This document shows, piece after piece, positions 29,010 to 39,377 of a DNA stretch of 64,000 nt. A program made the position numbers and the translations under genes. Source of the DNA: Nitrobacter sp. Nb-311A (lineage in GTDB: Bacteria; Pseudomonadota; Alphaproteobacteria; Rhizobiales; Xanthobacteraceae). The notes below the pieces were generated by a model. That model did not search any database. It was not told the origin of the DNA and saw only the letters and a list, made by a program, of their open reading frames with translations. The DNA is taken from the NCBI RefSeq assembly GCF_000152905.1, contig NZ_CH672422.1:1-64000 (forward strand), read 5' to 3'. Each line of letters starts with the position of its first letter. The stretch's first letter is position 1.

Positions 29010-30140
29010 TCAGGCCATTGATACCAGCCCGCCGCCATGGCGTTCCAGTCGTCCGGCCAGTTCCAGTTCAAGCAAGACCGTGCGCACGACGGCCGGCGGG
29101 ACATCCGCCATGCGAATCAGATCGTCAGGCCCAATCGGCGCCGGACCAAGCAGGGCGACGATACGCGCACGGGCGCTTGCCGCAGGCTCGTCGGTCCAGG
29201 TGCCGCCGCGCTCCGGTTCTTCGGCGGGTAGATCGACCGGTCGTCTCATGATCGGTCGAACGGCATTGATGACGTCGGCTGCCTGGGTAATCAGAGTCGC
29301 GCCCTGCTTGATGAGATCATTTGTCCCGGCGGCGCGAGGATCGAGGGGCGAGCCCGGCACGGCGAAAACCTCGCGGCCTTGCTCGGCGGCGATCCGGGCC
29401 GTGATCAGCGAGCCGGACCGATGCGCGGCCTCGACCACGACAACCCCGATCGCCGCACCCGAGATCAGGCGGTTGCGCCGTGGGAAATCACGGGCGCGCG
29501 GCACATGTCCCATCGGCATTTCAGAAATTGCGCCGCCGTCTTCCAGTACTGCCGCCAGCAGATCTTCATGCTCCAACGGATAGATGCGGTCATGGCCGCC
29601 GGCAAGCACCGCGATGGTACCGCGTGCCACACTTGCACGATGCGCCGCCTGATCGATGCCGCGCGCCAGTCCTGATACGATGACGAAACCGGCATCGCCG
29701 AGATTATGCGCCAGCATTTGCGCGAACTTGTGACCGGCGCCGGATGCATTGCGTGAACCGACGATCGCGATCATGGGACGCTCCATGACATCGAGGTTGC
29801 CGCGAACACCAAGCAGCGGCGGTGCGTCGTCAATCGTTGCGAGGTACGGCGGATAGCCGGTCTCTCCCGGCGCCAGCAAGCTGACGCCGATCCGCCGGGC
29901 GGCGGCCAACTCGTTCCGTGCCTCGGCTTCGGCGCACAATCGGCCCGGACGCGAAGCACCGCCCCGTCGCGCCAGATCGGGCAACCGGATGAGGGCCTCA
30001 CTGGCGCTGCCGAAATGGTTCACGAGCGAACGAAAGGTCCGAGGCCCGACGTTCTCGGACCGGATAAGCCGCAGCCAATCGATCCGCTGCGCTTCGTTCA
30101 GCCGCCTGTCTGGATTCCGGATGTCCACGCCTGCCCCCAA
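29010..30140 (-). CDS. dprA: DNA processing protein DprA
   Basis: Loads RecA on incoming single-stranded DNA during natural transformation; also kept in non-competent species. N-terminal SAM-like part ([20 protein letters not shown]), Rossmann domain with [20 protein letters not shown] and [34 protein letters not shown], and a C-terminal winged-helix ([20 protein letters not shown]). 376 residues from TTG 30140; GTG 30128 is a likely alternative start. It ends the minus-strand series pyrB, pyrC-like, plsY, dprA. Confidence 0.94.
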   Translation of the reverse strand: MGAGVDIRNPDRRLNEAQRIDWLRLIRSENVGPRTFRSLVNHFGSASEALIRLPDLARRGGASRPGRLCAEAEARNELAAARRIGVSLLAPGETGYPPYLATIDDAPPLLGVRGNLDVMERPMIAIVGSRNASGAGHKFAQMLAHNLGDAGFVIVSGLARGIDQAAHRASVARGTIAVLAGGHDRIYPLEHEDLLAAVLEDGGAISEMPMGHVPRARDFPRRNRLISGAAIGVVVVEAAHRSGSLITARIAAEQGREVFAVPGSPLDPRAAGTNDLIKQGATLITQAADVINAVRPIMRRPVDLPAEEPERGGTWTDEPAASARARIVALLGPAPIGPDDLIRMADVPPAVVRTVLLELELAGRLERHGGGLVSMA

Positions 30141-30148
30141 AGCTAGAC

Positions 30149-30190
30149 CGTTTTCGAGCGAAGTGGATACCGGTTCGCGTGAAGAAAACG
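30149..30190. repeat. Dispersed ACCGGT palindromic element, copy B
   Basis: Palindrome with arms CGTTTTC (30149-30155) and GAAAACG (30184-30190) around GAAGTGGATACCGGTTCGCG, in the opposite orientation to copies C and D. Lies between plsY and dprA, touching the dprA start. Confidence 0.75.
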
Positions 30191-30316
30191 CATCAAAACA
30201 ACAAACTGGAGCTCGCTCTTCGTAAAAAGTTGAAATGCTCCAGGTGAGCTGTGCCCAAGTTGTCGCCAGGGAGCAACCTCGGATGCGGCGTTAATCAATT
30301 TGATTCGAGAACGCCG

Positions 30317-30910
30317 TTACGCTTTCGCTCCAATCCGGCCTTCGCTGCCGGCGGAAAGACGCCGGATGTTCTCGCGGTGTTTGAGCCACAACAGGACGGT
30401 CAGCACCGCAAACAGCAACGCCAGCTGCGGGTGCCCGAGCCACCACAACAGCAGCGGCGTGAGAAGACTGGCGATGAGTGCCGATAGTGACGAGTAGCGT
30501 GTCGTGAACGCGACGAGCAGCCAGATTGCGCAGAAGGCGAGCGCTGCCGGCCAGCACAGGCCGAGCAGCACTCCGATATAGGTTGCGACGCCCTTGCCGC
30601 CATGGAATTTAAGCCACACCGGAAAGAGGTGACCGAGAAACGCGCCGAGTGCCGCGGCCATGGCCGCCGCGGGTCCCCATAGCAATCCTGCAAGGAACAC
30701 GGCGGCAGTGCCTTTGAGCATGTCCCCGACGAGCGTTGCCGCAGCGAGTCGCTTGTGTCCGGTTCGCAGCACGTTGGTTGCGCCGATATTGCCGGAGCCG
30801 ATCGAACGCAGGTCCTGCGTTCCGGCTATCCTCGTCAAAATCATCCCGAACGGAACTGAGCCGAACAGGTAGCCGAAGACGAAGGCGATCACGGTAATGA
30901 TGGAAGACAT
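30317..30910 (-). CDS. plsY: Glycerol-3-phosphate acyltransferase PlsY
   Basis: Inner-membrane enzyme that makes lysophosphatidic acid from acyl-phosphate. Conserved motifs appear in order: [16 protein letters not shown] (motif 1), [36 protein letters not shown] (motif 2) and the C-terminal [20 protein letters not shown] (motif 3). Several membrane spans, 197 residues, ATG 30910. Between the pyrC-like gene and dprA on the same strand, a common arrangement in Rhizobiales. Confidence 0.96.
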   Translation of the reverse strand: MSSIITVIAFVFGYLFGSVPFGMILTRIAGTQDLRSIGSGNIGATNVLRTGHKRLAAATLVGDMLKGTAAVFLAGLLWGPAAAMAAALGAFLGHLFPVWLKFHGGKGVATYIGVLLGLCWPAALAFCAIWLLVAFTTRYSSLSALIASLLTPLLLWWLGHPQLALLFAVLTVLLWLKHRENIRRLSAGSEGRIGAKA

Positions 30911-31018
30911 CGTGAGGGGCTCCGGGCGTCACTTCGCAGATGTAAACCATATATCGACGCCATCGCGCCATGGCAGACATATCAAAACAAAGAATGAGGG
31001 GGCGCTGCCGCTGCGGCG

Positions 31019-32320
31019 TCAGACGTGCTCGAAAACCGTGCGCCCGCCGACGATGGTGCGGACGACTCGACCCGAGAAGCGGGATTCGTCGAACGGCGTA
31101 TTCTTGCATTGCGATTTGAGATCTGCGGGATCGAGAATCCAGGGGACGTCAGGATCGATCACGATCACATCGGCAGGCGCGCCCGGTCGTAACGATCCGC
31201 CCGGTAGACCGAGCAACTCTGCGGGCCGCGTCGACATGGCCCGGATCAAGGTCTTGAAATCGAGTTCCTGATTGTGCACGAGCCGCAGCGCCGCCGTCAG
31301 CATAGTCTCCAATCCGATCGCGCCGGCCACAGCTTCCGCGAACGGCAGGCGCTTGGTTTCCACGTCCTGCGGATTGTGGTCGGACATCACCACATCGATC
31401 AGGCCCGACGCCAGCGCTGCGATCATTGCGCGGCGATCGTCCTCGCTACGCAGCGGCGGCGACAACTTCAGAAACGTGCGGTACGGACCGATATCGTTTT
31501 CATTCAGTGTCAGATGATTGATCGACGCGGACGCGGTGACCTGAAGTCCGGCGTCCCGCGCTCGCATGAGGATATCGAGCGATTCCGTACAGGTCAGCGA
31601 CGCCGCGTGGTAGCGGCCGCCGGTGAGTCCGACGAGCCGCATGTCGCGCTCCAGAATCACCGCTTCCGCCGCCGTCGGAACGCCTGTCAATCCGAGACGG
31701 GAGGACAGTTCGCCCTCGTTCATGACGCCTTCGCCGACCAGATGGATATCTTCTGTATGGTGGACGATCAGAGCGTCGAAATCGCGGGCATAGGTGAGGG
31801 CGCGGCGCATCACTTGCGCGTTCATCACGGAGCGAGCCCCATCGGTGAATGCAACCGCGCCTGCCTCCTTCAAGAGGCCGATCTCGGTCATTTCCTTGCC
31901 GGCAAGACCCTTGGTCAGCGCCGCCATCGGATGAATGTTGACGATCGCGGTATCCCGCGCGCGGCGCAGCACGAAATCGACGGTTGTGGAATTGTCGATC
32001 ACCGGCGAGGTGTCGGGCTGGCAGACAATGGTGGTGATCCCGCCTGCGGCGGCGGCGTGACTTGCGGATGCAAAGGTTTCGCGATGACCGGCGCCCGGCT
32101 CGCCGACGAACGCCCGTATGTCGATCAGCCCTGGCGCGACGATCTTGTCGGCACAGTTGATGATGTCAGTGCCTTCGGGCACGCCCGTCGCGCCGATGCC
32201 GCTGCGCGCGTCACGAATGACTCCGTCGGCGATGAGTACATCCCCGGGGGCGTCGAGATCGCGCGCGGGGTCGACGATGCGAGCGTTGGCGAGCAGGACG
32301 GGGCGGTGACTGCTCAGCAT
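31019..32320 (-). CDS. pyrC: Dihydroorotase-like protein, probably non-catalytic (PyrC'/PyrX type)
   Basis: 433-residue amidohydrolase-fold protein paired with pyrB. It keeps the family frame (PGLIDIRAFVGEPG, AAAAGGITTIVCQPDTSP, KLSPPLRSEDDRRA, DVVMSDHNPQD). The first metal motif, HxH in active enzymes, reads R69-A70-F71, and the HH of the TPHHL block reads INHLTL. These losses match PyrC' of Pseudomonas, a structural partner needed to assemble aspartate transcarbamoylase. The active dihydroorotase would then be elsewhere. ATG 32320. Confidence 0.88.
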   Translation of the reverse strand: MLSSHRPVLLANARIVDPARDLDAPGDVLIADGVIRDARSGIGATGVPEGTDIINCADKIVAPGLIDIRAFVGEPGAGHRETFASASHAAAAGGITTIVCQPDTSPVIDNSTTVDFVLRRARDTAIVNIHPMAALTKGLAGKEMTEIGLLKEAGAVAFTDGARSVMNAQVMRRALTYARDFDALIVHHTEDIHLVGEGVMNEGELSSRLGLTGVPTAAEAVILERDMRLVGLTGGRYHAASLTCTESLDILMRARDAGLQVTASASINHLTLNENDIGPYRTFLKLSPPLRSEDDRRAMIAALASGLIDVVMSDHNPQDVETKRLPFAEAVAGAIGLETMLTAALRLVHNQELDFKTLIRAMSTRPAELLGLPGGSLRPGAPADVIVIDPDVPWILDPADLKSQCKNTPFDESRFSGRVVRTIVGGRTVFEHV

Positions 32321-32384
32321 GACGTCGCACTCGCTTTGCTCAACGAGTCGAGCGTCCTCCTCGACGAGTCGAAGCCGCCGTGAC

Positions 32385-32518
32385 TATGCCCTCTCCCCTT
32401 GCGGGAGAGGGCGGCGGGTCCGCTGAACGGAACGGGAGGGGTGAGGGGGCCGTACCCCTCACCCGTTTCCATGCGTTGAGAATCCGAGCAGCCCTCTCCC
32501 GCAAGGGGAGAGGGCATA
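32385..32518. repeat. Long inverted repeat between pyrB and pyrC-like gene
   Basis: Perfect 28-bp arms (32385-32412 and 32491-32518) frame a 78-bp centre. Each arm contains a nested hairpin of CCCTCTCC and GGGAGAGGG around TTGC. The centre has a second inverted pair (GGGTGAGGGG-like against CCCCTCACCC). CCCTCTCCCGCAAGGGG-type repeats are common in proteobacterial genomes. Confidence 0.85.
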
Positions 32519-32587
32519 AAAACCCGCGCCGCATACGACGAATGTGGAATGATGGGTCTCAGAACCACGGTTTGGAATTTGGTCGCG

Positions 32588-33541
32588 CTACGCATTCGGC
32601 AGGTTCCTCGCCAGCGCCTCCAGCACAGCCATCCGCACCGCTACGCCCATTTCCACCTGTTCGCGGATCAGCGACTGCGTGCCGTCCGCAACGATCGAGT
32701 CAATCTCGACTCCGCGATTCATCGGTCCCGGATGCATGACCAGCGCGTCAGGCTTGGCGTAGGCGAGCTTTTTCTGGTCGAGGCCGAAATAGTGGAAATA
32801 TTCGGAGCTCGACGGCACGAACGAGCCGCTCATCCGCTCGCGTTGCAGGCGCAGCATCATCACGATATCCGCGCCGTCCAGCCCCTCGCGCATATCGCGG
32901 GCGATCTCGACGCCCATGCGTTCAATGCCCGGCGGCAGCAGCGTGGAGGGCGCAACGACGCGGACGCGCGCGCCCATGGCGTTGAGCAGGATGATGTTGG
33001 AGCGCGCGACGCGTGAGTGGAGCACGTCGCCACAAATCGCGACCAGAAGTCCCTCCAGTCGTCCTTTGTTTCGGCGGATGGTTAAAGCGTCCAACAGCGC
33101 CTGGGTCGGATGTTCGTGAGCGCCATCGCCGGCATTGATGACGGAGCCGTCGACCTTGCGCGCCAGAAGCTCCACCGCGCCGGAAGCTGAGTGACGCATC
33201 ACCAGGATGTCCGGATGCATGGCATTGAGCGTCATCGCGGTATCGACCAGCGTCTCGCCCTTGCGGGTCGATAACGACGATACCGACATGTTCATCACGT
33301 CGGCGCCGAGCCGCTTGCCGGCGATCTCGAATGACGATTGGGTGCGGGTCGAAGCCTCGAAAAACAGATTGATTTGGGTGCGCCCGCGCAAGGAGGTGCG
33401 TTTCTTGTCCACCTGGCGGTTCAGCTCGACGTATTCTTCGGAAAGGTCGAGGAGGCCGGTAATGTCGGCGACGGAAAGGCCCTCGATGCCCAGCAGATGC
33501 CGGTGTCCAAGGACAAAACTCGATTTGGCTGACGATGTCAT
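32588..33541 (-). CDS. pyrB: Aspartate carbamoyltransferase catalytic subunit
   Basis: Second step of pyrimidine synthesis: carbamoyl phosphate plus aspartate. The carbamoyl-phosphate loop [34 protein letters not shown], and [17 protein letters not shown] are all intact. Family start [20 protein letters not shown] fits ATG 33541, giving 317 residues; the open frame further upstream (to 33736) is not similar to PyrB. The pyrC-like gene follows after the inverted repeat. Divergent from aidB. Confidence 0.96.
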   Translation of the reverse strand: MTSSAKSSFVLGHRHLLGIEGLSVADITGLLDLSEEYVELNRQVDKKRTSLRGRTQINLFFEASTRTQSSFEIAGKRLGADVMNMSVSSLSTRKGETLVDTAMTLNAMHPDILVMRHSASGAVELLARKVDGSVINAGDGAHEHPTQALLDALTIRRNKGRLEGLLVAICGDVLHSRVARSNIILLNAMGARVRVVAPSTLLPPGIERMGVEIARDMREGLDGADIVMMLRLQRERMSGSFVPSSSEYFHYFGLDQKKLAYAKPDALVMHPGPMNRGVEIDSIVADGTQSLIREQVEMGVAVRMAVLEALARNLPNA

Positions 33542-33712
33542 TAAAGCCAGAGCTATAGGCAGAGTTTCCCCGTCGAGCAAGGCCGAACAGCCTGCAGGTG
33601 GGTTTTCCCCCGCCGAAGTGGAACTCACGGTAAACGAAGGCAGACGTCGGGGTGAACTCGCCGCGGTTCCGGCATAGAGTGGTATAGGTATCAGTGCTGG
33701 CGGAGGTGGTTC

Positions 33713-35353
33713 ATGACGCAACCATTCAGGACGCACGAGGTCTTCAACCAGTCACCTCCGTTCGAGGATGTCGATCTGTTTACGCTCGACCGGCCGCTGG
33801 CGGAGGCGGTGGCGGCGAACGGCGGAGCCGCCGCCCGCGATGAAATGGAGGCGTTCGGAAAGCACTGGGGTTCAACGGCGATGGCGGCGCGCGGTCGTCT
33901 CGCCAACGAGAACCCGCCGAAGCTGCGGTTGTTCGATGCGCGCGGTAACCGGCGCGACGAGGTCGAATTCCATCCGGCCTATCATGAACTGATGGCGAAC
34001 AGCGCTCGTGCCAGCCTACACAATTCCACTTGGACGGCCGACGGTAAACCCGCGGCCGGTGCGGCGGAAGTGGTGCGGGCGGCAAAATTCTACATGGCTG
34101 CGCAGGTCGAGACCGGACATCTTTGCCCGATCACCATGACCCGCGCCTCGGTAGCGACGCTCGCGGTGCAGCCGGATCTGCTGGCGGAGGCGATGCCGGT
34201 AATCGCAACCTGCAGCTATGACCCGTCGTTCGCGCCGTGGCGGACCAAGCGCGGCATGACGCTCGGCATGGGCATGACCGAGAGGCAGGGCGGCACCGAC
34301 GTCCGCGCCAACCAGACCCGCGCCGTGCGGGATGGCGACGCCTATCGTATCACCGGCCACAAATGGTTCATGTCCGCGCCGATGTGTGATGCGTTTCTGG
34401 TGCTGGCGCAGGCCGATGGCGGACTGACATGCTTCTTCATGCCGCGCTTTCGTCCGGACGGCTCGGTCAACACGATCCATCTCCAGCGACTGAAGGACAA
34501 ACTCGGCAATCGCTCCAACGCCTCGTCCGAAGTGCAATTCATCGAAGCCTATGCCCGGCGTGTCGGTGAAGAAGGCAAGGGCATTCGCACCATCATCCAG
34601 ATGGTGCAGTTAACAAGGCAGGATTGCGCCATCGCCTCTGTCGGCCTGATGCGCTCGGGGCTGGCGCATGCGCTGCATCACGCACGTCATCGCAGCGTGT
34701 TTCAGAAACGTCTGGTCGATCAGCCCTTGATGCAGGCGGTTCTTGCCGATATGGCGCTGCATGTGGACGCGTCGCTGGCATTGGTGATGCGGTTGTGTCG
34801 CGCCTTCGATGAAGCTTCGTCCGACCCTAAAGCGGCGACTTGGATGCGGCTTTTGACGCCCGCGGTAAAATACTGGATCTGCAAAAGCTCGCCGGGCTTT
34901 CTATCTGAAGCGATGGAGTGCCTTGGAGGAAACGGCTATGTCGAGGAGAATGTTCTGCCTCGTCACTATCGCGAGGCGCCGGTTAACGCGATCTGGGAAG
35001 GCTCCGGCAACGTGATGTGCCTCGACGTGCTGCGGGCGCTGGCTCGCGAAGGAGAGGCGGCTGTCGCCGTGCTCGAAGATTTCGTGGTGGATACCATGGG
35101 TCTGCCCGGCGCGGCCGAAGCGGTGGCATTTCTTGCCAAGACATTCCGCCGGCCTGACGGGGAGCGCGTCGCGCGCCAGGCGGTGGAGACGCTCGCGCAA
35201 CTGGCCGCAGCAGCGGCGCTCAACCGGACCGCGCCCGATCAGGCAGCGTTATTCGCGGCCACGCGTTTTGGCGGTACGCACGGACGCATGTTCGGGACGG
35301 CAGAATTGTCCGCCGCCCAGAGCCGCGATCTGCTCGAGCGGGCGCTGCCGTAA
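33713..35353 (+). CDS. aidB: AidB-like acyl-CoA dehydrogenase family protein
   Basis: Flavoprotein of the acyl-CoA dehydrogenase superfamily. E. coli AidB binds DNA and is induced by alkylation. N-terminus [20 protein letters not shown], then [60 protein letters not shown] and [20 protein letters not shown] follow AidB closely. 546 residues. GGAGG precedes ATG 33713. A CPBP protease gene begins 11 bp downstream. No ada-like genes are nearby. Confidence 0.9.
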   Translation: MTQPFRTHEVFNQSPPFEDVDLFTLDRPLAEAVAANGGAAARDEMEAFGKHWGSTAMAARGRLANENPPKLRLFDARGNRRDEVEFHPAYHELMANSARASLHNSTWTADGKPAAGAAEVVRAAKFYMAAQVETGHLCPITMTRASVATLAVQPDLLAEAMPVIATCSYDPSFAPWRTKRGMTLGMGMTERQGGTDVRANQTRAVRDGDAYRITGHKWFMSAPMCDAFLVLAQADGGLTCFFMPRFRPDGSVNTIHLQRLKDKLGNRSNASSEVQFIEAYARRVGEEGKGIRTIIQMVQLTRQDCAIASVGLMRSGLAHALHHARHRSVFQKRLVDQPLMQAVLADMALHVDASLALVMRLCRAFDEASSDPKAATWMRLLTPAVKYWICKSSPGFLSEAMECLGGNGYVEENVLPRHYREAPVNAIWEGSGNVMCLDVLRALAREGEAAVAVLEDFVVDTMGLPGAAEAVAFLAKTFRRPDGERVARQAVETLAQLAAAAALNRTAPDQAALFAATRFGGTHGRMFGTAELSAAQSRDLLERALP

Positions 35354-35364
35354 GGGGGTGGGAA

Positions 35365-36156
35365 ATGCCGACCAGAGTGACCGCAATCGGAAGTGATCCT
35401 TTAACGCCGCCGCCGTTGGCTCCTTCGCCGCGCGTGCCGCGCGCCTGGAAATTTTTCGGCACCAGTCTGTGGGGGATCGTGGTGTTCGCCGCGATGTTTG
35501 CGGGGCAGCTATCCGTTCTTGCTTATTTCCTGATCACTGATGACTCGCCGTTCAGTTTTGACAAGGTCGCGGAACAGGCTGAAAGCGGTCTGACGGTCGC
35601 GCTGTCGGTGGTCATGGGACTGCCCGCGGTTCTGCTCGCATTGTGGATCGCGATCCGGCTGTCGGGAGTGCCGTTTTCAGACTATCTCGCGCTGCGCTGG
35701 ACCTCGTGGCGATACCTGCTGCTCGGTATCGTCGCCATGGTCGTGCTCGTCCTCGGCTGGGAGGGGGTATCCAATGCGGTGGGACACGAAAGCTCGGCTG
35801 CGTTCATGGTCGATGTGGCAAAATCGGCCCGCGCCGATGGCGCGCTGTGGCTTCTGGTGATTTCATTTTGCGTTGTGGCTCCGTTCAGCGAGGAACTCCT
35901 GACGCGCGGATTCCTGTATCGGGGCTGGTCGGAGTCGTTTTTGCGCCCCGCGGGCGCGATCTTGCTGTCATCGGTGGTATGGACCGCGATGCACCTTCAA
36001 TACGACTGGTTCTTCTTCGGGCAGATCTTTTCCATCGGGTTGCTGTTCGGTTACCTCCGCTATCTCAGCGGCTCGATCTGGCCGACCGTGATTCTGCATG
36101 GCCTCAACAACCTCGCGGCGACGCTGCAGACGTTATGGCTCGCCAATCAGCCGTGA
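35365..36156 (+). CDS. CPBP family intramembrane glutamic protease
   Basis: Membrane protease of the CAAX/CPBP (Abi) family; substrate unknown. Conserved motifs: FSEELLTRGFLYRGWSESF (catalytic Glu-Glu and Arg), SSVVWTAMHLQYDWFF (His), and VILHGLNNLAATLQ (His/Asn). Seven or so hydrophobic spans, 263 residues, with a Pro-rich N-terminal tail. ATG 35365 follows aidB by 11 bp. The 3' end overlaps the convergent ruvX by 10 bp. Confidence 0.88.
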   Translation: MPTRVTAIGSDPLTPPPLAPSPRVPRAWKFFGTSLWGIVVFAAMFAGQLSVLAYFLITDDSPFSFDKVAEQAESGLTVALSVVMGLPAVLLALWIAIRLSGVPFSDYLALRWTSWRYLLLGIVAMVVLVLGWEGVSNAVGHESSAAFMVDVAKSARADGALWLLVISFCVVAPFSEELLTRGFLYRGWSESFLRPAGAILLSSVVWTAMHLQYDWFFFGQIFSIGLLFGYLRYLSGSIWPTVILHGLNNLAATLQTLWLANQP

Positions 36157-36647
36157 TCACCGGGTCCTGACGATCGCCGCTGTGCCGCAAGCCGGTCCAA
36201 CGCGCCCTGCAGAATGAAGATCGCGGCGTGTTCGTCGATGACCCTGGCGCGCCTTGCGCGGCTCATGTCCAGTCCGATCAACTCGCGCTCGACGGCCGCC
36301 GTCGAGAGCCGCTCGTCCCATAGCCCGATTGCGAGATCGGTGAGCCTGGCCAGATTGCGCGCAAAAGCACGAGTCGACTGCGCACGCGGTCCTTCACTGC
36401 CGTCCATGTTGATCGGTAATCCAAGAATGAAACCTTTCGCATGACGTTCGCCTGCAATGGCGAGAAGCCGCGCGGCATCCGCCGTGAACGCCTTGCGACG
36501 AATGGTTTCCACGCCGGTGGCGAGGCGCCGATCCGGATCGGACACCGCGACGCCAATGGTCCTGGTGCCGAGGTCGAGTCCGACAAGCGCTCCGCGCTCA
36601 GGCCAGTGCGCGGCGGCTTCGATCAAGGGGAGGACGGGGGCAGGCAT
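36147..36647 (-). CDS. ruvX: Putative pre-16S rRNA nuclease / Holliday junction resolvase
   Basis: YqgF/RuvX family RNase-H-fold nuclease; in E. coli it processes the 5' end of 16S rRNA. N-terminal GLDLGTRTIGVAVSDPDRRL holds the catalytic Asp, GLPINMDGSEGPRAQSTRAF and LWDERLSTAAVER the family motifs, and VIDEHAAIFILQGALD the C-terminal Asp. 166 residues, ATG 36647. It stands between convergent CPBP and divergent gatC. Confidence 0.93.
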   Translation of the reverse strand: MPAPVLPLIEAAAHWPERGALVGLDLGTRTIGVAVSDPDRRLATGVETIRRKAFTADAARLLAIAGERHAKGFILGLPINMDGSEGPRAQSTRAFARNLARLTDLAIGLWDERLSTAAVERELIGLDMSRARRARVIDEHAAIFILQGALDRLAAQRRSSGPGDHG

Positions 36648-36763
36648 GGGGACCGCATATCATGTCATGCGCAGGATCGGCAGGGCAAAAGGGGCCACGG
36701 AGCCCGCTTGCGCCCTTCGCAATCATGAATGGTTGCGGCGCGAAAGCCGGGTCTGCTATAGAA

Positions 36764-36795
36764 GTCTTTCATCGTTCACGGAAACGGTGAAAGAC
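36764..36795. repeat. Hairpin in the ruvX-gatC leader
   Basis: Arms GTCTTTCA (36764-36771) and TGAAAGAC (36788-36795), extended inside by CGTT/AACG. No T-run, so a terminator is not clear. It precedes dispersed-repeat copy C. Confidence 0.5.
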
Positions 36796-36831
36796 TCAAT
36801 CTCTTTGATTTGACGCGTTCTTTGATTTGAC

Positions 36832-36875
36832 GCGTTTTCTTCACGCGAACCGGTATCCACTTCTCTCGAAAACGC
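36832..36875. repeat. Dispersed ACCGGT palindromic element, copy C
   Basis: Arms GCGTTTTC (36832-36839) and GAAAACGC (36868-36875) around CGCGAACCGGTATCCACTTC. Preceded by a short direct repeat of TTTGATTTGACGCGTT (36806-36836). In the 5' region of gatC. Confidence 0.78.
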
Positions 36876-36932
36876 TATAACGTTTGTCAGGCGGCAACAA
36901 CTTACAACAGACGCCTGCGGGGGGCTTACAAT

Positions 36933-37220
36933 ATGTCCGTCGATGCCGCTACCGTCCGCCGCATCGCGCATCTCGCGCGCATAGCGGTCGATGACGCCGA
37001 GGTTCCCCATCTGCAGGGTGAACTGAATGCGATCCTGGCCTTCGTTGAGCAGTTGCAGGAAGTGAATGTCGACGGTGTCGAGCCGATGACGTCGGTGACG
37101 CCGATGGCGATGAAAATGCGGCCCGACGCGGTGAATGACGGCGAGATCGCTGATAAGATCGTCGCCAACGCGCCGGTGACTCATGACCACTTCTTTCTGG
37201 TGCCGAAGGTTGTCGAATAA
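36933..37220 (+). CDS. gatC: Asp-tRNA(Asn)/Glu-tRNA(Gln) amidotransferase subunit C
   Basis: Small subunit that stabilises the GatCAB amidotransferase. 95 residues. [40 protein letters not shown] and [14 protein letters not shown] are the family blocks. ATG 36933. A small gene and gatA follow in the same direction; gatB lies further on at 40832. Confidence 0.96.
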   Translation: MSVDAATVRRIAHLARIAVDDAEVPHLQGELNAILAFVEQLQEVNVDGVEPMTSVTPMAMKMRPDAVNDGEIADKIVANAPVTHDHFFLVPKVVE

Positions 37221-37235
37221 CCTGGTTTTGATTTG

Positions 37236-37442
37236 ATGTGCCTGCTCTGCGGCGATGAAACGGCCTATCGGGCCTATATGGATTACCTTGACGCCATGGA
37301 ACGCCAGGGCCGGACAGCCGATCCCGATGAGGCGATGAACGCCGTTCTCGACAGACTTCAGGCCACCGATATGGCGCCTGCCGATGACCCCCGGAACGAC
37401 AGGACGCTGTCGCCCTTTTTTTGCAGCGCGGTTGATAAATGA
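37236..37442 (+). CDS. Small Cys-x2-Cys protein between gatC and gatA
   Basis: 68 residues from ATG 37236 (a TTG precedes it in frame). N-terminal [20 protein letters not shown], acidic middle, and one further Cys near the end. One CxxC could bind metal only as a dimer. It starts 15 bp after gatC, and its stop overlaps the gatA start (ATGA at 37439), so it is translated with the amidotransferase operon. No named family recognised. Confidence 0.72.
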   Translation: MCLLCGDETAYRAYMDYLDAMERQGRTADPDEAMNAVLDRLQATDMAPADDPRNDRTLSPFFCSAVDK

Positions 37443-38917
37443 CGAACCTGACTTCGCTCACGCTGGCCGAGGCTCGTGACGGTCTCGCGCGCAAATCGTT
37501 CACCTCGCTCGAACTGGCCGACGCGCATCTTGCGGCGATGGAGCGGGCCCGCGTCTTGAACGCTTATGTGCTGGAGACGCCGGAGCGGGCAAGGGAGATG
37601 GCGCGCCAAGCTGATGAGCGGATTGCCAAAGGCGAGGGCGGACCGCTCAATGGCCTTCCGCTCGGCGTGAAGGATCTGTTTGCGACGGAAGGCACGCGGA
37701 CCACCGCGTGTTCGCGAATCCTCGATGATTTCAAGCCGCCTTATGAATCCACGGTGACGTCGCAACTCTTCACGCGCGACGGCGCCGTGATGCTCGGCAA
37801 GCTCAACAATGATGAATTCGCGATGGGGTCGTCGAACGAGACCTCCTGCTTCGGTCCGGTGGTCAATCCGTGGCGGCGGCAAGGCTCCGACGTGAAACTG
37901 GTGCCCGGCGGATCATCCGGCGGATCGGCTTCGGCGGTGGCTGCCGGATTGTGTCTCGGCGCAACCGCGACCGATACCGGCGGATCAATCCGCCAGCCCG
38001 CAGCCTTCACAGGCACGGTCGGCCTCAAGCCCACCTACGGGCGCTGCTCCCGATGGGGCATCGTCGCGTTTGCGTCGTCGCTCGATCAGGCGGGGCCTAT
38101 CACGCGCACCGTGCGCGATGCGGCGATCCTGATGCGCTCGATGGCCGGTCATGACCCAAGGGATACGACTTCGGTGGATCGTGCCGTGCCCGACTATGAA
38201 GCCGCGGTCGGCAAATCCGTGAAGGGAATGAAGATCGGCCTTCCCAGGGAGTACCGGCTGGAGGGGATGCCCGCTGAAATCGAGAAGCTGTGGTCGCAGG
38301 GTGCCGAATGGTTGAAAGCCGCGGGCGCCGAACTGGTGGAGGTGTCGCTGCCCCACACGAAATACGCGCTGCCCGCTTACTACATCGTCGCACCGGCCGA
38401 GGCCTCCTCAAACCTCGCGCGCTACGATGGCGTCCGTTACGGCGCCCGTGCCGGAGGTAGCAATATCGTCGAAATGTATGAAAATACGCGCGCGAAAGGT
38501 TTTGGTGCGGAAGTCCGCCGTCGCATCATGATCGGAACCTACGTTTTGTCAGCAGGTTATTACGACGCCTATTACCTGCGCGCACAAAAGGTTCGTACCT
38601 TGATCAAAAAGGATTTCGAGGATTGCTATGATGCGGGGGTCGACGCGATCCTGACGCCGGCGACGCCGTCCGCTGCTTTCGGCATCGGCCAGAAGGTTGG
38701 TGGAAATCCGATCGAGATGTACTTGAACGATATCTTCACCGTGACGGCGAATATGGCGGGCTTGCCGGGCATTGCCGTGCCTGCGGGCAAGGATTCCCAG
38801 GGACTTCCGCTCGGACTGCAATTGATCGGCCGTCCGTTCGACGAGGAGACGCTCATTTCGCTCGGCGAGGTCATCGAACTGGCCGCTGGACGCTTTACAC
38901 CGGAGGTGTGGTGGTGA
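37439..38917 (+). CDS. gatA: Asp-tRNA(Asn)/Glu-tRNA(Gln) amidotransferase subunit A
   Basis: Amidase subunit that releases ammonia from glutamine for the transamidation of mischarged tRNA. The Ser-cisSer-Lys triad is visible: Lys in [13 protein letters not shown], the Gly/Ser-rich signature [20 protein letters not shown], and [21 protein letters not shown]-terminal [20 protein letters not shown]. 492 residues. Coupled to the small upstream gene by a 4-bp overlap; the next gene overlaps its 3' end. Confidence 0.97.
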   Translation: MTNLTSLTLAEARDGLARKSFTSLELADAHLAAMERARVLNAYVLETPERAREMARQADERIAKGEGGPLNGLPLGVKDLFATEGTRTTACSRILDDFKPPYESTVTSQLFTRDGAVMLGKLNNDEFAMGSSNETSCFGPVVNPWRRQGSDVKLVPGGSSGGSASAVAAGLCLGATATDTGGSIRQPAAFTGTVGLKPTYGRCSRWGIVAFASSLDQAGPITRTVRDAAILMRSMAGHDPRDTTSVDRAVPDYEAAVGKSVKGMKIGLPREYRLEGMPAEIEKLWSQGAEWLKAAGAELVEVSLPHTKYALPAYYIVAPAEASSNLARYDGVRYGARAGGSNIVEMYENTRAKGFGAEVRRRIMIGTYVLSAGYYDAYYLRAQKVRTLIKKDFEDCYDAGVDAILTPATPSAAFGIGQKVGGNPIEMYLNDIFTVTANMAGLPGIAVPAGKDSQGLPLGLQLIGRPFDEETLISLGEVIELAAGRFTPEVWW

Positions 38918-39216
38918 CGCCGGATGCTTTCAAAGCCAGCTTAACGAACGCCGAACCGCCGCCGGGCGTTTCGGTTCCGCTCGAGGCGCTATGGTGGGCC
39001 GCCAAGGGCGACTGGAACAAGGCGCACGTCATCGTGCAGCCGGTGGTGGGGCCGGAGGCAGCGTGGGTGCATGCCTATCTCCATCGGCTCGATGGCCGCG
39101 AGATCGGCAACGCCGCTTACTGGTATCGCCGCGCCGACAAGCCGTTTGGAAAAGGCTCGTCCGAGGACGAGTGGAGCCAGATCGTCGCGGAATTGCTGGG
39201 AGGCGGCAACGGCTAG
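38908..39216 (+). CDS. Conserved hypothetical protein downstream of gatA
   Basis: About 100 residues: [60 protein letters not shown]. The alternating helices around conserved Trp/His/Tyr resemble a short TPR/Sel1-like solenoid. Three consecutive GTG codons (38908, 38911, 38914) offer starts; CGGAGG at 38901-38906 best suits the last. It overlaps the gatA stop. Similar small proteins are common in Bradyrhizobium from memory; function unknown. Confidence 0.72.
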   Translation: MVVTPDAFKASLTNAEPPPGVSVPLEALWWAAKGDWNKAHVIVQPVVGPEAAWVHAYLHRLDGREIGNAAYWYRRADKPFGKGSSEDEWSQIVAELLGGGNG

Positions 39217-39377
39217 CCGAGTTTGGCGGTGCGGCTGCCCGCCGACTTGATCGCCGCTCAATATGCTGAGCCGGCCCCCGCATTGACCGCGACGGAAGAT
39301 ATGCCGTCGAGACGGATTGCCATTCACCGTGCCGCGAACCATAGTCGGCGCGCGATTGGCGGGGCGACTTCACGATC

